Assembly: GCF_900091415.1 (NCBI RefSeq)
Contig: NZ_FMHU01000001.1
Coordinates: forward strand, 3,162,001 to 3,226,000
DNA from: Micromonospora inyonensis
GTDB taxonomy: Bacteria; Actinomycetota; Actinomycetes; Mycobacteriales; Micromonosporaceae
Reading direction: 5' to 3'
DNA length: 64,000 nt
Shown here: one piece after another, positions 20,721 to 28,183 of the stretch
How the letters are laid out: every line of letters begins with the position of its first letter
How positions within the stretch are numbered: position 1 is the stretch's first letter
Notes under the pieces: model-generated
The model's database searches: none
The model's input: the letters and a program-made list of their open reading frames with translations, nothing else
What the model was told of the DNA's origin: nothing
Translations under genes and position numbers: made by a program

Positions 20721-21122
20721 CTAGACGACGCGGGTGCCGTGGGGCGCGGGAGCGGACCCGCGGTGCACGGGGGAAGGGACGGTCGCGGGCGGCGGGTAGA
20801 CGGAGCCGTCCTGGGGGTCGAAGAGCATCAGGTTGTTCTCGGCGGCCAGCCGTTCGATGTCCAGGAGGACCTGGTCCTCACAGGTCGGATAGAGGTACAT
20901 CGCCACGTGGTCGGCGGCGGCGTGCAACGGCGTCACCTCCCACGGCGATCCCGGCCCGGGACGGTCCGGGTAGCTGGCGGTGATCGCCCGGTAGAAGGCG
21001 ACCACCCGGGGGTCGGGATAGCTCTCGACGTGCTGTCCCTGACGGCACCGTTGCACGGCCGCCCGCACGTCGGCGGGGGAGGCCCCTTCCGGTAGGGCCC
21101 ACACGCTCAGATCGAAACTCAC
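20721..21122 (-). CDS. Conserved hypothetical protein (MSFDLSVWALPEG family)
   Basis: 133 residues beginning MSFDLSVWALPEGASPADVR. Hydrophobic/aromatic spacing and the central MYLYPTCEDQVLLDIERLAAENNLMLFDPQDGSVYPP give it the look of a real small globular protein; similar short proteins occur in actinobacteria without known function. No catalytic motif is evident. CACGCT lies 7 nt before the GTG, compatible with a leaderless start. It is isolated, downstream of the 35-bp repeat array. Confidence 0.7.
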   Translation of the reverse strand: MSFDLSVWALPEGASPADVRAAVQRCRQGQHVESYPDPRVVAFYRAITASYPDRPGPGSPWEVTPLHAAADHVAMYLYPTCEDQVLLDIERLAAENNLMLFDPQDGSVYPPPATVPSPVHRGSAPAPHGTRVV

Positions 21123-21576
21123 GGCGGACAGCGTGCCATCCGGTCGACGCGCCGTGTCACCGACCCCGTTGGACCGTCCGGAGGGGAAGCCGCAGCGTCG
21201 TACCGGGACGGTCCGCTGTGGAGGCCCTTGCGGCGGTCCACGGGAGTTCGCTAGCGTACACGTGCGGTTACTGAACGAACTCGCGGCGTCGACCTGTCTT
21301 CGGGTGACGGTGTCCGGCGTCCGACCTTTCGGTTCCGCACCCCTCGGATGCGCGAGCCACGCGCACTCGTCGCTGACCGGCTCCCACCGTCGTTGCCGCG
21401 ACCGTGGGAGCCGATCGCGTTTCTCCCCGGTCCGCGTCCCCTGACCCCGCCGTGCCCAGCGAGTCGTGCTGGAGCCGTCGGCGGGTCAGTGGCGGTGGGT
21501 GAGGCGGGTTCAGTGCCGGTGGCCGAGGCGGGTCAGTGCCGGTGCCTGCGGCGGGCGTGCCCGTGGCCGAGGCGGG
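21123..21576. other. Gene-free interval of 454 bp
   Basis: No convincing frame on either strand. 21480-21590 holds imperfect repeats of GGTGGCCGAGGCGGGTCAGT beside the end of the apbE-like gene. 21230-21300 is a little less GC-rich and could hold a promoter for the minus-strand gene ending at 20721. Confidence 0.6.
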
Positions 21577-22416
21577 TCAGTGCCGGTGGCCGAAGAGCGG
21601 CCGGTAGTGCGACCCGTCGGCGAACCAGGCCAGCCCCGCCGGGCCGGCGGCGTAGAGGGCGGTGGCGTACGCGTCCGCGACCGTCAGGTCCGGCCCCACC
21701 ACGGTGGCGGCGGTCATCTGGCGGGCCGGCTCCCCGGTGTGCGGGTCCACCACGTGGTCGCGCCGGCCGCTGACCCCGGAGGTGCCGATCGCGCCGGCGG
21801 TCATCTCCAGCACCAGCGGGGCGTGTTCGCCGTCCGGGTGGTGCACCGCCACCCGCCACGGTCCGCCGTGCGGGGCGTGGCCCCGGACGACCAAATCCGC
21901 ACCGGCGACCACGGCGTAGTCGTGCACCCCGGCGGCGCGTAACCGGGCGGCGGCCCGCTCCACCGCCCACCCGCCGAGCAGGCCACCCGGGTCGAAGCCG
22001 CCGGGCACCGCCCAGGCGTCGAACCAGCCGTCGGTCGCGGCCCGCATCGCGGTGCAGCGGTTGACCAGGTCGGCCAGGGGCGCGTACGACTCGGTGCCGA
22101 TCTCGCCCCGACGCAGCCGGGAGACCAGGCTCTGCGGTCGACCGGGCCCGTAGGTCAGGTCGACGGCGCGCAGCTCGGCGACGGCGTCGCGCAGCGCCTC
22201 GCCGACCCCCCGCCGCCCGAGCCAGTCGGGGGCGTTCAGGACGAGGGTGTACTCACCGGTCGAGGTGCGCACGGTGTGCGTGACGGTGAGCCGGTCGGTG
22301 GCCACCCCACCCCAGCGGTCGAGCAGGCCGCGACCGCCGAGCCGCAGGTCGGGACGGCGGCTGACGTGGGTGGGTCGGTCCACCCACCGCGTCCGCGTCT
22401 GTTCCTCGATGCGCAT
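21577..22416 (-). CDS. apbE: ApbE-family FAD:protein FMN transferase
   Basis: 279 residues. ApbE proteins attach FMN to Thr/Ser in target flavoproteins using FAD and Mg2+. Family marks: PGGFDPGGLLGGWAVERAAARLRAAG in the middle, GAIGTSGVSGRRDHVVDPHTGEPA (the conserved DHIIDP region) and the C-terminal VADAYATALYAAG metal/flavin segment. A lipoprotein signal is absent, so it is probably cytoplasmic. A GGAGGGAG ribosome-binding site lies ahead of the ATG. No flavinylation target is encoded next to it. Confidence 0.85.
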   Translation of the reverse strand: MRIEEQTRTRWVDRPTHVSRRPDLRLGGRGLLDRWGGVATDRLTVTHTVRTSTGEYTLVLNAPDWLGRRGVGEALRDAVAELRAVDLTYGPGRPQSLVSRLRRGEIGTESYAPLADLVNRCTAMRAATDGWFDAWAVPGGFDPGGLLGGWAVERAAARLRAAGVHDYAVVAGADLVVRGHAPHGGPWRVAVHHPDGEHAPLVLEMTAGAIGTSGVSGRRDHVVDPHTGEPARQMTAATVVGPDLTVADAYATALYAAGPAGLAWFADGSHYRPLFGHRH

Positions 22417-22570
22417 GTGCCTGCTCCCTCCGGACGGTGCCGCGCCGTCGCCGACCCTCCGTCACGGGCCCCCGTGACCCGCGCGAACCCCACCCTAGGG
22501 GGCCGAGGTGACTGGACCATGAATGTCACCTGGAAAGCTGCTGTGCATCTCCATATCCCATATCCTGGGC

Positions 22571-22607
22571 GTAACGTACCGGGAGGCGGGACGGCGTCGT
22601 AACGTAC
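22571..22607 (+). promoter_or_regulatory. Direct repeat GTAACGTAC upstream of leuB
   Basis: The 9-mer GTAACGTAC occurs at 22571-22579 and again at 22599-22607, 28 bp apart, 30-66 bp before the leuB start. It could be a pair of regulator sites. No leader peptide or terminator like those of ilvB or cimA is visible here. Confidence 0.3.
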
Positions 22608-22636
22608 GAGTTCAACGGTGAGCTGAGGAGTGGAAC

Positions 22637-23668
22637 GTGACGCGGATCGCGGTGGTGGCCGGGGACGGGATCGGGCCCGAGGTGGTCACGCAGGCCCGTA
22701 AGGTCATCGACGCCGTCCTCCCCGGGGTGGAGGCCACCGGGTACGACCTCGGCGCCGCCCGTTACCACCGCACCGGCGAGGTGCTGCCGGACTCGGTCCT
22801 GACCGAGCTGGCCGGGCACGACGCGATCCTGCTCGGCGCGGTCGGCGACCCGACCGTCCCGCCGGGTGTGCTGGAGCGCGGCCTGCTTCTCAAGCTCCGT
22901 TTCGCCTTCGACCAGTACGTCAACCTCCGTCCGTCCCGCCTCTGGCCGGGCGTCACCGGGCCGCTCGCCACGGTCAAGCCGGGCGAGGTCGACCTGGTGG
23001 TGGTCCGGGAGGGCACCGAGGGGCTCTACGCCGGCGCGGGCGGCTCGCTGCACCGGGACACCGCCGCCGAGGTGGCCACCGAGGAGAGCCTGAACACGCG
23101 GCACGGCGTGGAACGGGTGATCCGGGACGCCTTCGCCCGCGCGGGCCGCCGGGAACGGCGCAAGGTCACCCTGGTGCACAAGACCAATGTGCTCACCCAC
23201 GCCGGCTCGCTCTGGGCCCGTGCCTTCGCGGCGGTCGCCGCCGAGCACCCCGACGTGACCACCGAGTACCAGCACGTCGACGCCGCCGCGATGTTCCTGG
23301 TGACGCAACCGCAGCGGTACGACGTGGTGGTCACCGACAACCTCTTCGGGGACATCCTGACCGACATCGCCGCCGCCGTCACCGGCGGGATCGGGCTGGC
23401 CGCCAGCGGCTGCATCAACCCGGAGGGCCGTTACCCCTCGATGTTCGAGCCGGTGCACGGCTCGGCCCCGGACATCGCCGGTAAGGGCGTCGCCGACCCG
23501 GTGGCCGCCGTGCTCTCCGCCGCGCTGCTGCTGGAACAGCTCGGCCACGCCGACGCCGCCAGCCGGGTCACCGAGGCCGTAGCCAGCGAACTGGCGAACC
23601 GGGCGCCGGGCGTACCGCTGCGCACCGACGAGGTGGGCGACCGCCTGGCCGAGTACGCGGCCGGCTGA
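22637..23668 (+). CDS. leuB: 3-isopropylmalate dehydrogenase
   Basis: 343 residues from GTG, with GAGGAG 7 nt before it. It oxidises and decarboxylates 3-isopropylmalate in leucine synthesis. Seen: [11 protein letters not shown] at the N-terminus, [23 protein letters not shown], and the metal/substrate segment [22 protein letters not shown] with catalytic Asp residues. It is unlinked from leuC-leuD, which lie 19 kb away in the window. A palindromic repeat (copy 2) follows 28 bp after the stop. Confidence 0.97.
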   Translation: MTRIAVVAGDGIGPEVVTQARKVIDAVLPGVEATGYDLGAARYHRTGEVLPDSVLTELAGHDAILLGAVGDPTVPPGVLERGLLLKLRFAFDQYVNLRPSRLWPGVTGPLATVKPGEVDLVVVREGTEGLYAGAGGSLHRDTAAEVATEESLNTRHGVERVIRDAFARAGRRERRKVTLVHKTNVLTHAGSLWARAFAAVAAEHPDVTTEYQHVDAAAMFLVTQPQRYDVVVTDNLFGDILTDIAAAVTGGIGLAASGCINPEGRYPSMFEPVHGSAPDIAGKGVADPVAAVLSAALLLEQLGHADAASRVTEAVASELANRAPGVPLRTDEVGDRLAEYAAG

Positions 23669-23696
23669 CCGCTCGCACAGTCCGTTACCCGGACGC

Positions 23697-23752
23697 TGGT
23701 TGCAGGGGGCCCCTCCTACCGTCTCGTGATGAGGAGGGGTCCCCTGCAACCA
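23697..23752 (+). repeat. 56-bp palindromic element, copy 2
   Basis: Same length and register as the other three copies. The outer arms read TGGTTGC and GCAACCA, a matched double change from TGTTTGC/GCAAACA, so the dyad is kept. Internal TACCG at positions 21-25 is conserved. Lies between leuB and ilvE. Confidence 0.9.
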
Positions 23753-23890
23753 GGCCCGGCGTCACGCAACGTAGCGCCGGGGCGTTGGTCGGCCCTCCCG
23801 CTGAACGGCCGTTCGGGGTAAGTTCCACAACACCAGTCCTTCGGCGTGCGCTCCAGCGCGCCGTGACGTCGTCCCAGGGAGGTCAGCGCG

Positions 23891-24988
23891 ATGAGCGGTG
23901 GTGACAAGCTCGAATTCGAGATCCGTCGGAACCCCGCGCCCGTATCCGCCGCCGACCGGGCCGCGCTGCTGGTCGACCCCGGTTTCGGCCGGGTCTTCAC
24001 CGATCACATGGTCACGATCCGCTATGCGGAGGGCAAGGGCTGGTACGACGCCCGGGTCGAGGCACGCGCCCCGATCCCGATGGACCCGGCCAGCGCCGTG
24101 CTGCACTACGCGCAGGAGATCTTCGAAGGGCTCAAGGCGTACCGCACCGCCGACGGCGGGGTGACGCTGTTCCGTCCGGAGGCCAATGCCGACCGGTTCG
24201 TCGCCTCGGCCGAGCGGCTGGCGATGCCGCCGCTGCCGCCGGAGGCGTTCCTCGACTCGCTGCACCGGCTGATCGAGATCGACCGGGAGTGGATCCCGAC
24301 CGGCGAGGACGGCAGTCTCTACCTGCGACCGTTCATGTTCGCCAGTGAGGTCTTCCTCGGTGTCCGGCCGGCCCGGGAGTACCTCTACGTCCTGATCGCC
24401 GCCCCGGTCGGGGCGTACTTCTCCGGCGGGGTCAAGCCGGTGAAGGTCTGGATCTCCCCGGACTACACCCGGGCCGCGCCGGGCGGCACCGGCGCGGCGA
24501 AGTGCGGCGGCAACTACGCGGCCTCGCTGGCGGCCCAGGCCGAGGCGATCGAGCACGGCTGCGACCAGGTGGTCTTCCTGGACGCGGTCGAGCGGCGCTT
24601 CGTCGACGAGCTGGGCGGCATGAACGTCTTCTTCGTCTACGACGACAGCACGCTGGTGACCCCGCCGCTGACCGGCAGCATCCTGCCCGGCATCACCCGG
24701 GAGTCGGTGCTGACCCTGGCCGCCGAGGCGGGACTGACCGTGCAGGAGCGGTCGGTCAGCTTCGCCGACTGGCAGGCCGACGCGGTGAGCGGGCGGTTGC
24801 GTGAGGTCTTCGCCTGTGGCACGGCCGCCGTGATCACGCCGATCGGGCACGTCCGCTTCCCCGACGGCGAGTTCCCCATCGGGGCGGGCAGGCCCGGCCG
24901 GGTCACCATGGAGCTGCGCCAACAGCTCGTCGACCTCCAGCGCGGCGTCACCGCCGACCCGCACGGCTGGGTCCACCGGGTGCTCTGA
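23891..24988 (+). CDS. ilvE: Branched-chain amino acid aminotransferase
   Basis: 365 residues, fold type IV PLP enzyme. It interconverts branched-chain 2-keto acids and amino acids with glutamate. Seen: HYAQEIFEGLKAYR, RPFMFASE, the PLP-lysine segment GGTGAAKCGGNYAASL (about 195-210), LDAVERRFVDELGGMNVFF and EVFACGTAAVITPIG. GGGAGGTC provides the ribosome-binding site. It is separate from leuB by 222 bp including palindrome copy 2, so probably has its own promoter. Confidence 0.96.
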   Translation: MSGGDKLEFEIRRNPAPVSAADRAALLVDPGFGRVFTDHMVTIRYAEGKGWYDARVEARAPIPMDPASAVLHYAQEIFEGLKAYRTADGGVTLFRPEANADRFVASAERLAMPPLPPEAFLDSLHRLIEIDREWIPTGEDGSLYLRPFMFASEVFLGVRPAREYLYVLIAAPVGAYFSGGVKPVKVWISPDYTRAAPGGTGAAKCGGNYAASLAAQAEAIEHGCDQVVFLDAVERRFVDELGGMNVFFVYDDSTLVTPPLTGSILPGITRESVLTLAAEAGLTVQERSVSFADWQADAVSGRLREVFACGTAAVITPIGHVRFPDGEFPIGAGRPGRVTMELRQQLVDLQRGVTADPHGWVHRVL

Positions 24989-25022
24989 CCCGTCAGGGGG
25001 TCGTGACCCCTCCACGTCGGCG

Positions 25023-25060
25023 TCCCGGGATGATGTCCACTATCGGACATCACCCCGGGA
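25023..25060 (+). terminator. Terminator hairpin after ilvE
   Basis: 16-bp arms (25023-25038 and 25045-25060) with one mismatch and a 6-nt loop, followed by TGTCGTTGTTT. It lies 34 bp after the ilvE stop. Confidence 0.75.
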
Positions 25061-25132
25061 TGTCGTTGTTTCAGCCGGTGGAGGCGCTGATCACAGTCGG
25101 TGACCGGCGCGTCGGACTACCGGAGGTCATCC

Positions 25133-25213
25133 ATGTTGACCTATCTTGCTGACGCAGAACCTTTGGTGCGTCATAGGGAGTCAGCATGTCGGCAGTTGTC
25201 GGTCACCGCGTGA
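25133..25213 (+). CDS. Possible 26-residue ORF with strong ribosome-binding site
   Basis: ATG-TTG-ACC-TAT-CTT... to TGA, with an ideal GGAGGT 5 nt before the ATG. Codon use (CTT, GCT, GCA, CCT, TTG, CAT, AGG) is unlike the neighbours. It overlaps a pair of nested inverted repeats, so the sequence may instead be regulatory. No similarity recognised. Confidence 0.2.
   Translation: MLTYLADAEPLVRHRESACRQLSVTA
25147..25186. promoter_or_regulatory. Nested inverted repeats of unknown role
   Basis: Perfect dyad TGACGCA-N10-TGCGTCA (25150-25173) lies inside a second perfect dyad TGCTGAC...GTCAGCA (25147-25186); the two share four bases on the left, so as RNA they cannot both form fully. The segment is less GC-rich than its surroundings and follows the ilvE terminator. 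Confidence 0.4.
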
Positions 25214-25259
25214 GCCACCGCCGGTCCTGGGCGGGCCCCCGGCGGCTCCACCCGGCGGG

Positions 25260-26000
25260 TTACTCCAGCAGGTGAGTCCGGAGCGCGTCGAGCTGCGCGT
25301 CGGTCAGTCCGGCGTGGCGGAGGTACCCCTCGACCGATCCGTGCCGTCCGCGCAGCTCGTCGAGGAAGAGCGGCATCGTCTCGGCCGGTGAGGAGAGGAA
25401 CGGTGCGGGCGGGTCCTCCGCGTCCGGGTTGCTGGCGGCGAGCCAGGCGCTGAACCGGGCCGACGCCTCGGTGCTCAGCGCGTAGTCGGCGGCGATGTCC
25501 GCGTCGCTCACCCCGAGCACCGACAGGGTCAGCGCACAGACGATGCCGGTGCGGTCCTTGCCGGCCACGCAGTGCACCACGACCGGGGCGTTCTCGGCGT
25601 CGGCGATCAGCCCGACCGCCTCGCCCAGCCCGGCCGCGCCGGTGGTGGCGAGGGCGACGTACCGGTCGACCAGGAAGCCGGCCAGGCTGGTCTCCGGGTC
25701 GTACATCTGCTCCCCCCACGACCGGTGCTCGGGGTGGATGTGGCGGTAGGTGAGCCCGTCGTACGCCGGCACCCGGCCGTGGCGGGTCACCTCGGTCGGT
25801 CGGCGCAGGTCGATCACCGTCCGGACGCCGAGTGCGGTGAACGCCGCCCGGTCGGTCTCGTCGACACGGTGCAGGGAGTCGGAACGGTAGAGCCGGCCCC
25901 ACCGTACGGTGCGTCCGTCGTGGCTCCGGTAGCCGCCGACGTCGCGGAAGTTGAACATCGCGGAGAAGGGGATTCGTCGATTGACCTGAGAGGTGTCCAC
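25260..26000 (-). CDS. Protein tyrosine/serine phosphatase (DSP-like)
   Basis: 246 residues from GTG 26000, chosen because TACCGT lies 7 nt upstream (leaderless); a GTG at 26009 would add three residues. The P-loop VVVHCVAGKDRTG (about residue 130) carries the catalytic Cys and Arg of the HCx5R family, with the variant Lys-Asp typical of MptpB/lipid-phosphatase-like actinobacterial enzymes. FNFRDVGGY near residue 15-23 and the WGRLYRSD motif are also characteristic. It dephosphorylates phosphotyrosine, phosphoserine or phosphoinositides; the substrate is unknown. It may share regulation with the PRC-barrel gene upstream, 58 bp away. Confidence 0.88.
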   Translation of the reverse strand: MDTSQVNRRIPFSAMFNFRDVGGYRSHDGRTVRWGRLYRSDSLHRVDETDRAAFTALGVRTVIDLRRPTEVTRHGRVPAYDGLTYRHIHPEHRSWGEQMYDPETSLAGFLVDRYVALATTGAAGLGEAVGLIADAENAPVVVHCVAGKDRTGIVCALTLSVLGVSDADIAADYALSTEASARFSAWLAASNPDAEDPPAPFLSSPAETMPLFLDELRGRHGSVEGYLRHAGLTDAQLDALRTHLLE

Positions 26001-26058
26001 ACCCGACACGGTAACGGCCGGCGGGGCGGAACCCCACCGGCCGTCACGTCGTGGTCAC

Positions 26059-26514
26059 CTACCGGGCGGTGCCCGGTGGCACGGGCGCGTACGTGTCGTC
26101 GTAGTAGCCGCCCAGCCGGTCCCGGTATGCCGGGTCGGTGTCGGTCTCGTCGTACTCCGGCGCGGCCTTGACCTGGTCGCGGCTCCGGTCGACGGACACC
26201 GTACGGGCGTCGTGGTCGACGTGGTTGACCGTGCCGGCCGGGAGCATCACCTTCCGGCCGAAGATCCATGGGCCGGTGTCCACCACCAGGTAGCTGGCGT
26301 TGACCTCGTGGCTCGCCTCGTCGATCTTCCCGATCGACCCGTCGGTCGCCTCGACCTTGTAGCCGGCCAGGTCGGCGTCGGTGACCCCGGCCTCGTCGCG
26401 GTAGCGCCAGGGGTCGAACGCCCCTGCGGGTGCGCCACCGGCGAACCCGCCCTGTCCGTCGTCGGTCACCGGCTTCGGTGAGGCGTGCGCCGCACCCGGA
26501 TCGAGCCTGTCCAT
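26059..26514 (-). CDS. PRC-barrel domain protein
   Basis: 151 residues from an ATG with a GGAGGG site. A PRC-barrel-like core is visible at about 45-105 (LAGYKVEATDGSIGKIDE ... SYLVVDTGPWIFGRKVMLP), followed by VNHVDHDARTVSVDRSRDQVKAAPEYD and a Tyr-rich end (YDDTYAPVP). PRC-barrel proteins of this size are often stress- or envelope-associated in actinobacteria; no enzymatic role is implied. About 240 bp without a gene lie between its start and ahpD; nothing further is recognised there. Confidence 0.8.
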   Translation of the reverse strand: MDRLDPGAAHASPKPVTDDGQGGFAGGAPAGAFDPWRYRDEAGVTDADLAGYKVEATDGSIGKIDEASHEVNASYLVVDTGPWIFGRKVMLPAGTVNHVDHDARTVSVDRSRDQVKAAPEYDETDTDPAYRDRLGGYYDDTYAPVPPGTAR

Positions 26515-26753
26515 TCCGCCGCCCTCCTGCCTCGACTGCGTCGTATCGCGGAGACTGTTCCCGTCAGGGCTCTTCGTACCCCCTGGTCGCGGTCGCACAC
26601 CCGACCGCCGTGACCGGTCCCGTGGGCGCGCGGTGGGGCGGCGGTACGAGCGGATCGGCCGGCGGCGCGAACCGGAGGACCCGGAGACGACGCGGCCGGG
26701 GCCGTCCAGCGATCGGACGGCCCCGGCCGGAGTCCCGGGCGGACGCGGGGGCG

Positions 26754-27284
26754 TCAGCCCAGCGCGGCCTCGGCGTCGAGCGCCACCGCGGCGGCGTGCA
26801 CCACGGCGGCGATGCGCAGCCCCTCGTGCACCTGCTCCCGGGTGAACCCGGACCCGCGCAGGGTCTTCTCGTGCGACTCCAGGCACACCCCGCACCCGGT
26901 GATCGCCGACACCGCCAGGCACCAGAGTTCGAAGTCGCCCTTGTCCACACCGGGCCTCGCGATGATCTGCATCCGCAGCCGGGCCGGGATCGAGGCGTAC
27001 GACTCGTCACCGATCAGGTGCTTGGACCGGTAGTAGATGTTGTTCATCGCCATGATGGTGGCCGCGCCCTTGGCGGCCTCGACCGCCTCCGGCTTGAGGT
27101 GGTCGGCCGCCTCGGCCGCGATCTCGCGCAGCACCACCGGGTTGCGGGCGGCCACCGCGCAGGCCAGCGCGGTACCCCAGGCCTGGACCGGGCTCAGCGT
27201 CGAGGTGCCGACCGTGGACCCGAGGTTGAGCTTGATGTCCTTGGCGTACTCCGGCAGAGCCGCCTTGACGGCGTCGAGGCCCAT
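26754..27284 (-). CDS. ahpD: Alkyl hydroperoxide reductase AhpD (CMD family)
   Basis: 176 residues with the catalytic CxxC and nearby His in AITGCGVCLESHEKTL (about 128-143), the signature of AhpD-type carboxymuconolactone decarboxylase proteins. AhpD reduces oxidised AhpC in actinobacteria, where AhpF is missing. It starts 3 nt after the ahpC stop codon, an ahpC-ahpD operon. Confidence 0.95.
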   Translation of the reverse strand: MGLDAVKAALPEYAKDIKLNLGSTVGTSTLSPVQAWGTALACAVAARNPVVLREIAAEAADHLKPEAVEAAKGAATIMAMNNIYYRSKHLIGDESYASIPARLRMQIIARPGVDKGDFELWCLAVSAITGCGVCLESHEKTLRGSGFTREQVHEGLRIAAVVHAAAVALDAEAALG

Positions 27285-27287
27285 CGG

Positions 27288-27842
27288 TCAGGCCCCGGCC
27301 AGCAGCGTGGTGGCGTCGAGGGTGCCGCCGCCCTTGTTCCAGTTGCACGGGCACAGTTCGTCGGTCTGCAGGGCGTCGAGCACCCGCAGCACCTCGGAGA
27401 CGTTCCGGCCCACGGAGCCGGCGGTGACCATGGCGAACTGGATCTCGTTGTTCGGGTCGACGATGAAGGTGGCGCGCTGGGCCACGCCGTCCTCGCCGAG
27501 CACACCGCAGGCCTCGGACAGCTCGCGCTTGATGTCGCTGAGCATCGGGAAGGGCAGCTCACGCAGGTCCGGGTGGTCCTTGCGCCAGGCGTAGTGGACG
27601 AACTCGTTGTCGATCGAGACGCCGAGAACCTGCGCGTCGCGGTCGGCGAACTCGCCGTTCAGCCGGCCGAACTCGGCGATCTCGGTCGGGCAGATGAAGG
27701 TGAAGTCCTTCGGCCAGAAGAAGACGACCCGCCACTGGCCCTGGTGCGACTTGTGGTTGATCGTCTCGAACGCCTTGTCCGCCTCCAGGGAGACGCAGGC
27801 GGTGAGTTCGTACTCCGGGAAGCGGTCACCGACAGTGAGCAC
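27288..27842 (-). CDS. ahpC: Alkyl hydroperoxide reductase AhpC (peroxiredoxin)
   Basis: 184 residues from GTG with GGAGGA 4 nt upstream. It is a 2-Cys peroxiredoxin: peroxidatic Cys in FWPKDFTFICPTEIAEFG (about residue 50) and resolving Cys in ELCPCNW near the C-terminus. It reduces peroxides and is recharged by AhpD. No oxyR gene is adjacent. A palindrome CTGGA-N5-TCCAG lies about 35-50 bp upstream and may be its operator. Confidence 0.96.
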   Translation of the reverse strand: MLTVGDRFPEYELTACVSLEADKAFETINHKSHQGQWRVVFFWPKDFTFICPTEIAEFGRLNGEFADRDAQVLGVSIDNEFVHYAWRKDHPDLRELPFPMLSDIKRELSEACGVLGEDGVAQRATFIVDPNNEIQFAMVTAGSVGRNVSEVLRVLDALQTDELCPCNWNKGGGTLDATTLLAGA

Positions 27843-27875
27843 AGGTCCTCCTTGACGTGTGGCGCAGGGCCGTAA

Positions 27876-27890
27876 CTGGACTGGTTCCAG
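27876..27890 (-). promoter_or_regulatory. Inverted repeat upstream of ahpC
   Basis: CTGGA-CTGGT-TCCAG, a perfect 5-bp inverted repeat 34-48 bp before the ahpC start, in a position suited to a peroxide-responsive regulator. The regulator is not identifiable from the site. Confidence 0.35.
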
Positions 27891-28069
27891 ATTGTGTCGC
27901 AGTCGCAAGTCCGGTGGCCGGCGGCCGGGCCACCTGTGAAGTCGATCACCGATCGATGCCCCGATCAGGCATGGGGCGGTCGCCCGCCGGAACGACCCGC
28001 CGCCACCGGCCGTCCCGCGATGTGGATTCTGCCTCCCAGATTCGGCTCGCAGGTGGCAGAGTACGGACT

Positions 28070-28102
28070 GTGACCAGGACCGCCCTGATTATTGGCACCT
28101 AG
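28070..28102 (+). CDS. Putative cimA leader peptide MTRTALIIGT
   Basis: Ten codons, GTG to TAG, with Leu-Ile-Ile written CTG-ATT-ATT; ATT is rare in this genome and two occur together. CAGAGT lies 7 nt before the GTG, the same box and spacing as at the GGDEF/EAL gene, so translation is probably leaderless. The stop is immediately followed by the attenuator hairpins. Confidence 0.6.
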   Translation: MTRTALIIGT

Positions 28103-28161
28103 CGCGCCGGCGACCCTCCGCCGAGCGCGCAGACCTCCCGCATCCCGCGGGGGGTCTTTTT
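28102..28161 (+). promoter_or_regulatory. Transcription attenuator of cimA
   Basis: First hairpin: GCGCGCCGGCG (28102-28112) with CGCCGAGCGCGC (28119-28130), one bulged A. Second: AGACCTCCCGC (28131-28141) with GCGGGGGGTCT (28147-28157), followed by a run of five T: a textbook intrinsic terminator 22 bp before cimA. Order and spacing mirror the ilvB leader. The Ile codons just before the stop fit control by isoleucine supply, since CimA starts isoleucine synthesis from pyruvate. Confidence 0.7.
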
Positions 28162-28183
28162 GTTGGTTCCAGAAAGGTCTCCC

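Noticed and set aside
22519..22602. Short ORF before leuB as a leader peptide
   Set aside because: No cluster of Leu codons and no terminator follows; leuB has its own ribosome-binding site.
26515..26753. Small genes between the PRC-barrel gene and ahpD
   Set aside because: Frames are present on both strands but none has a start signal or protein-like composition.
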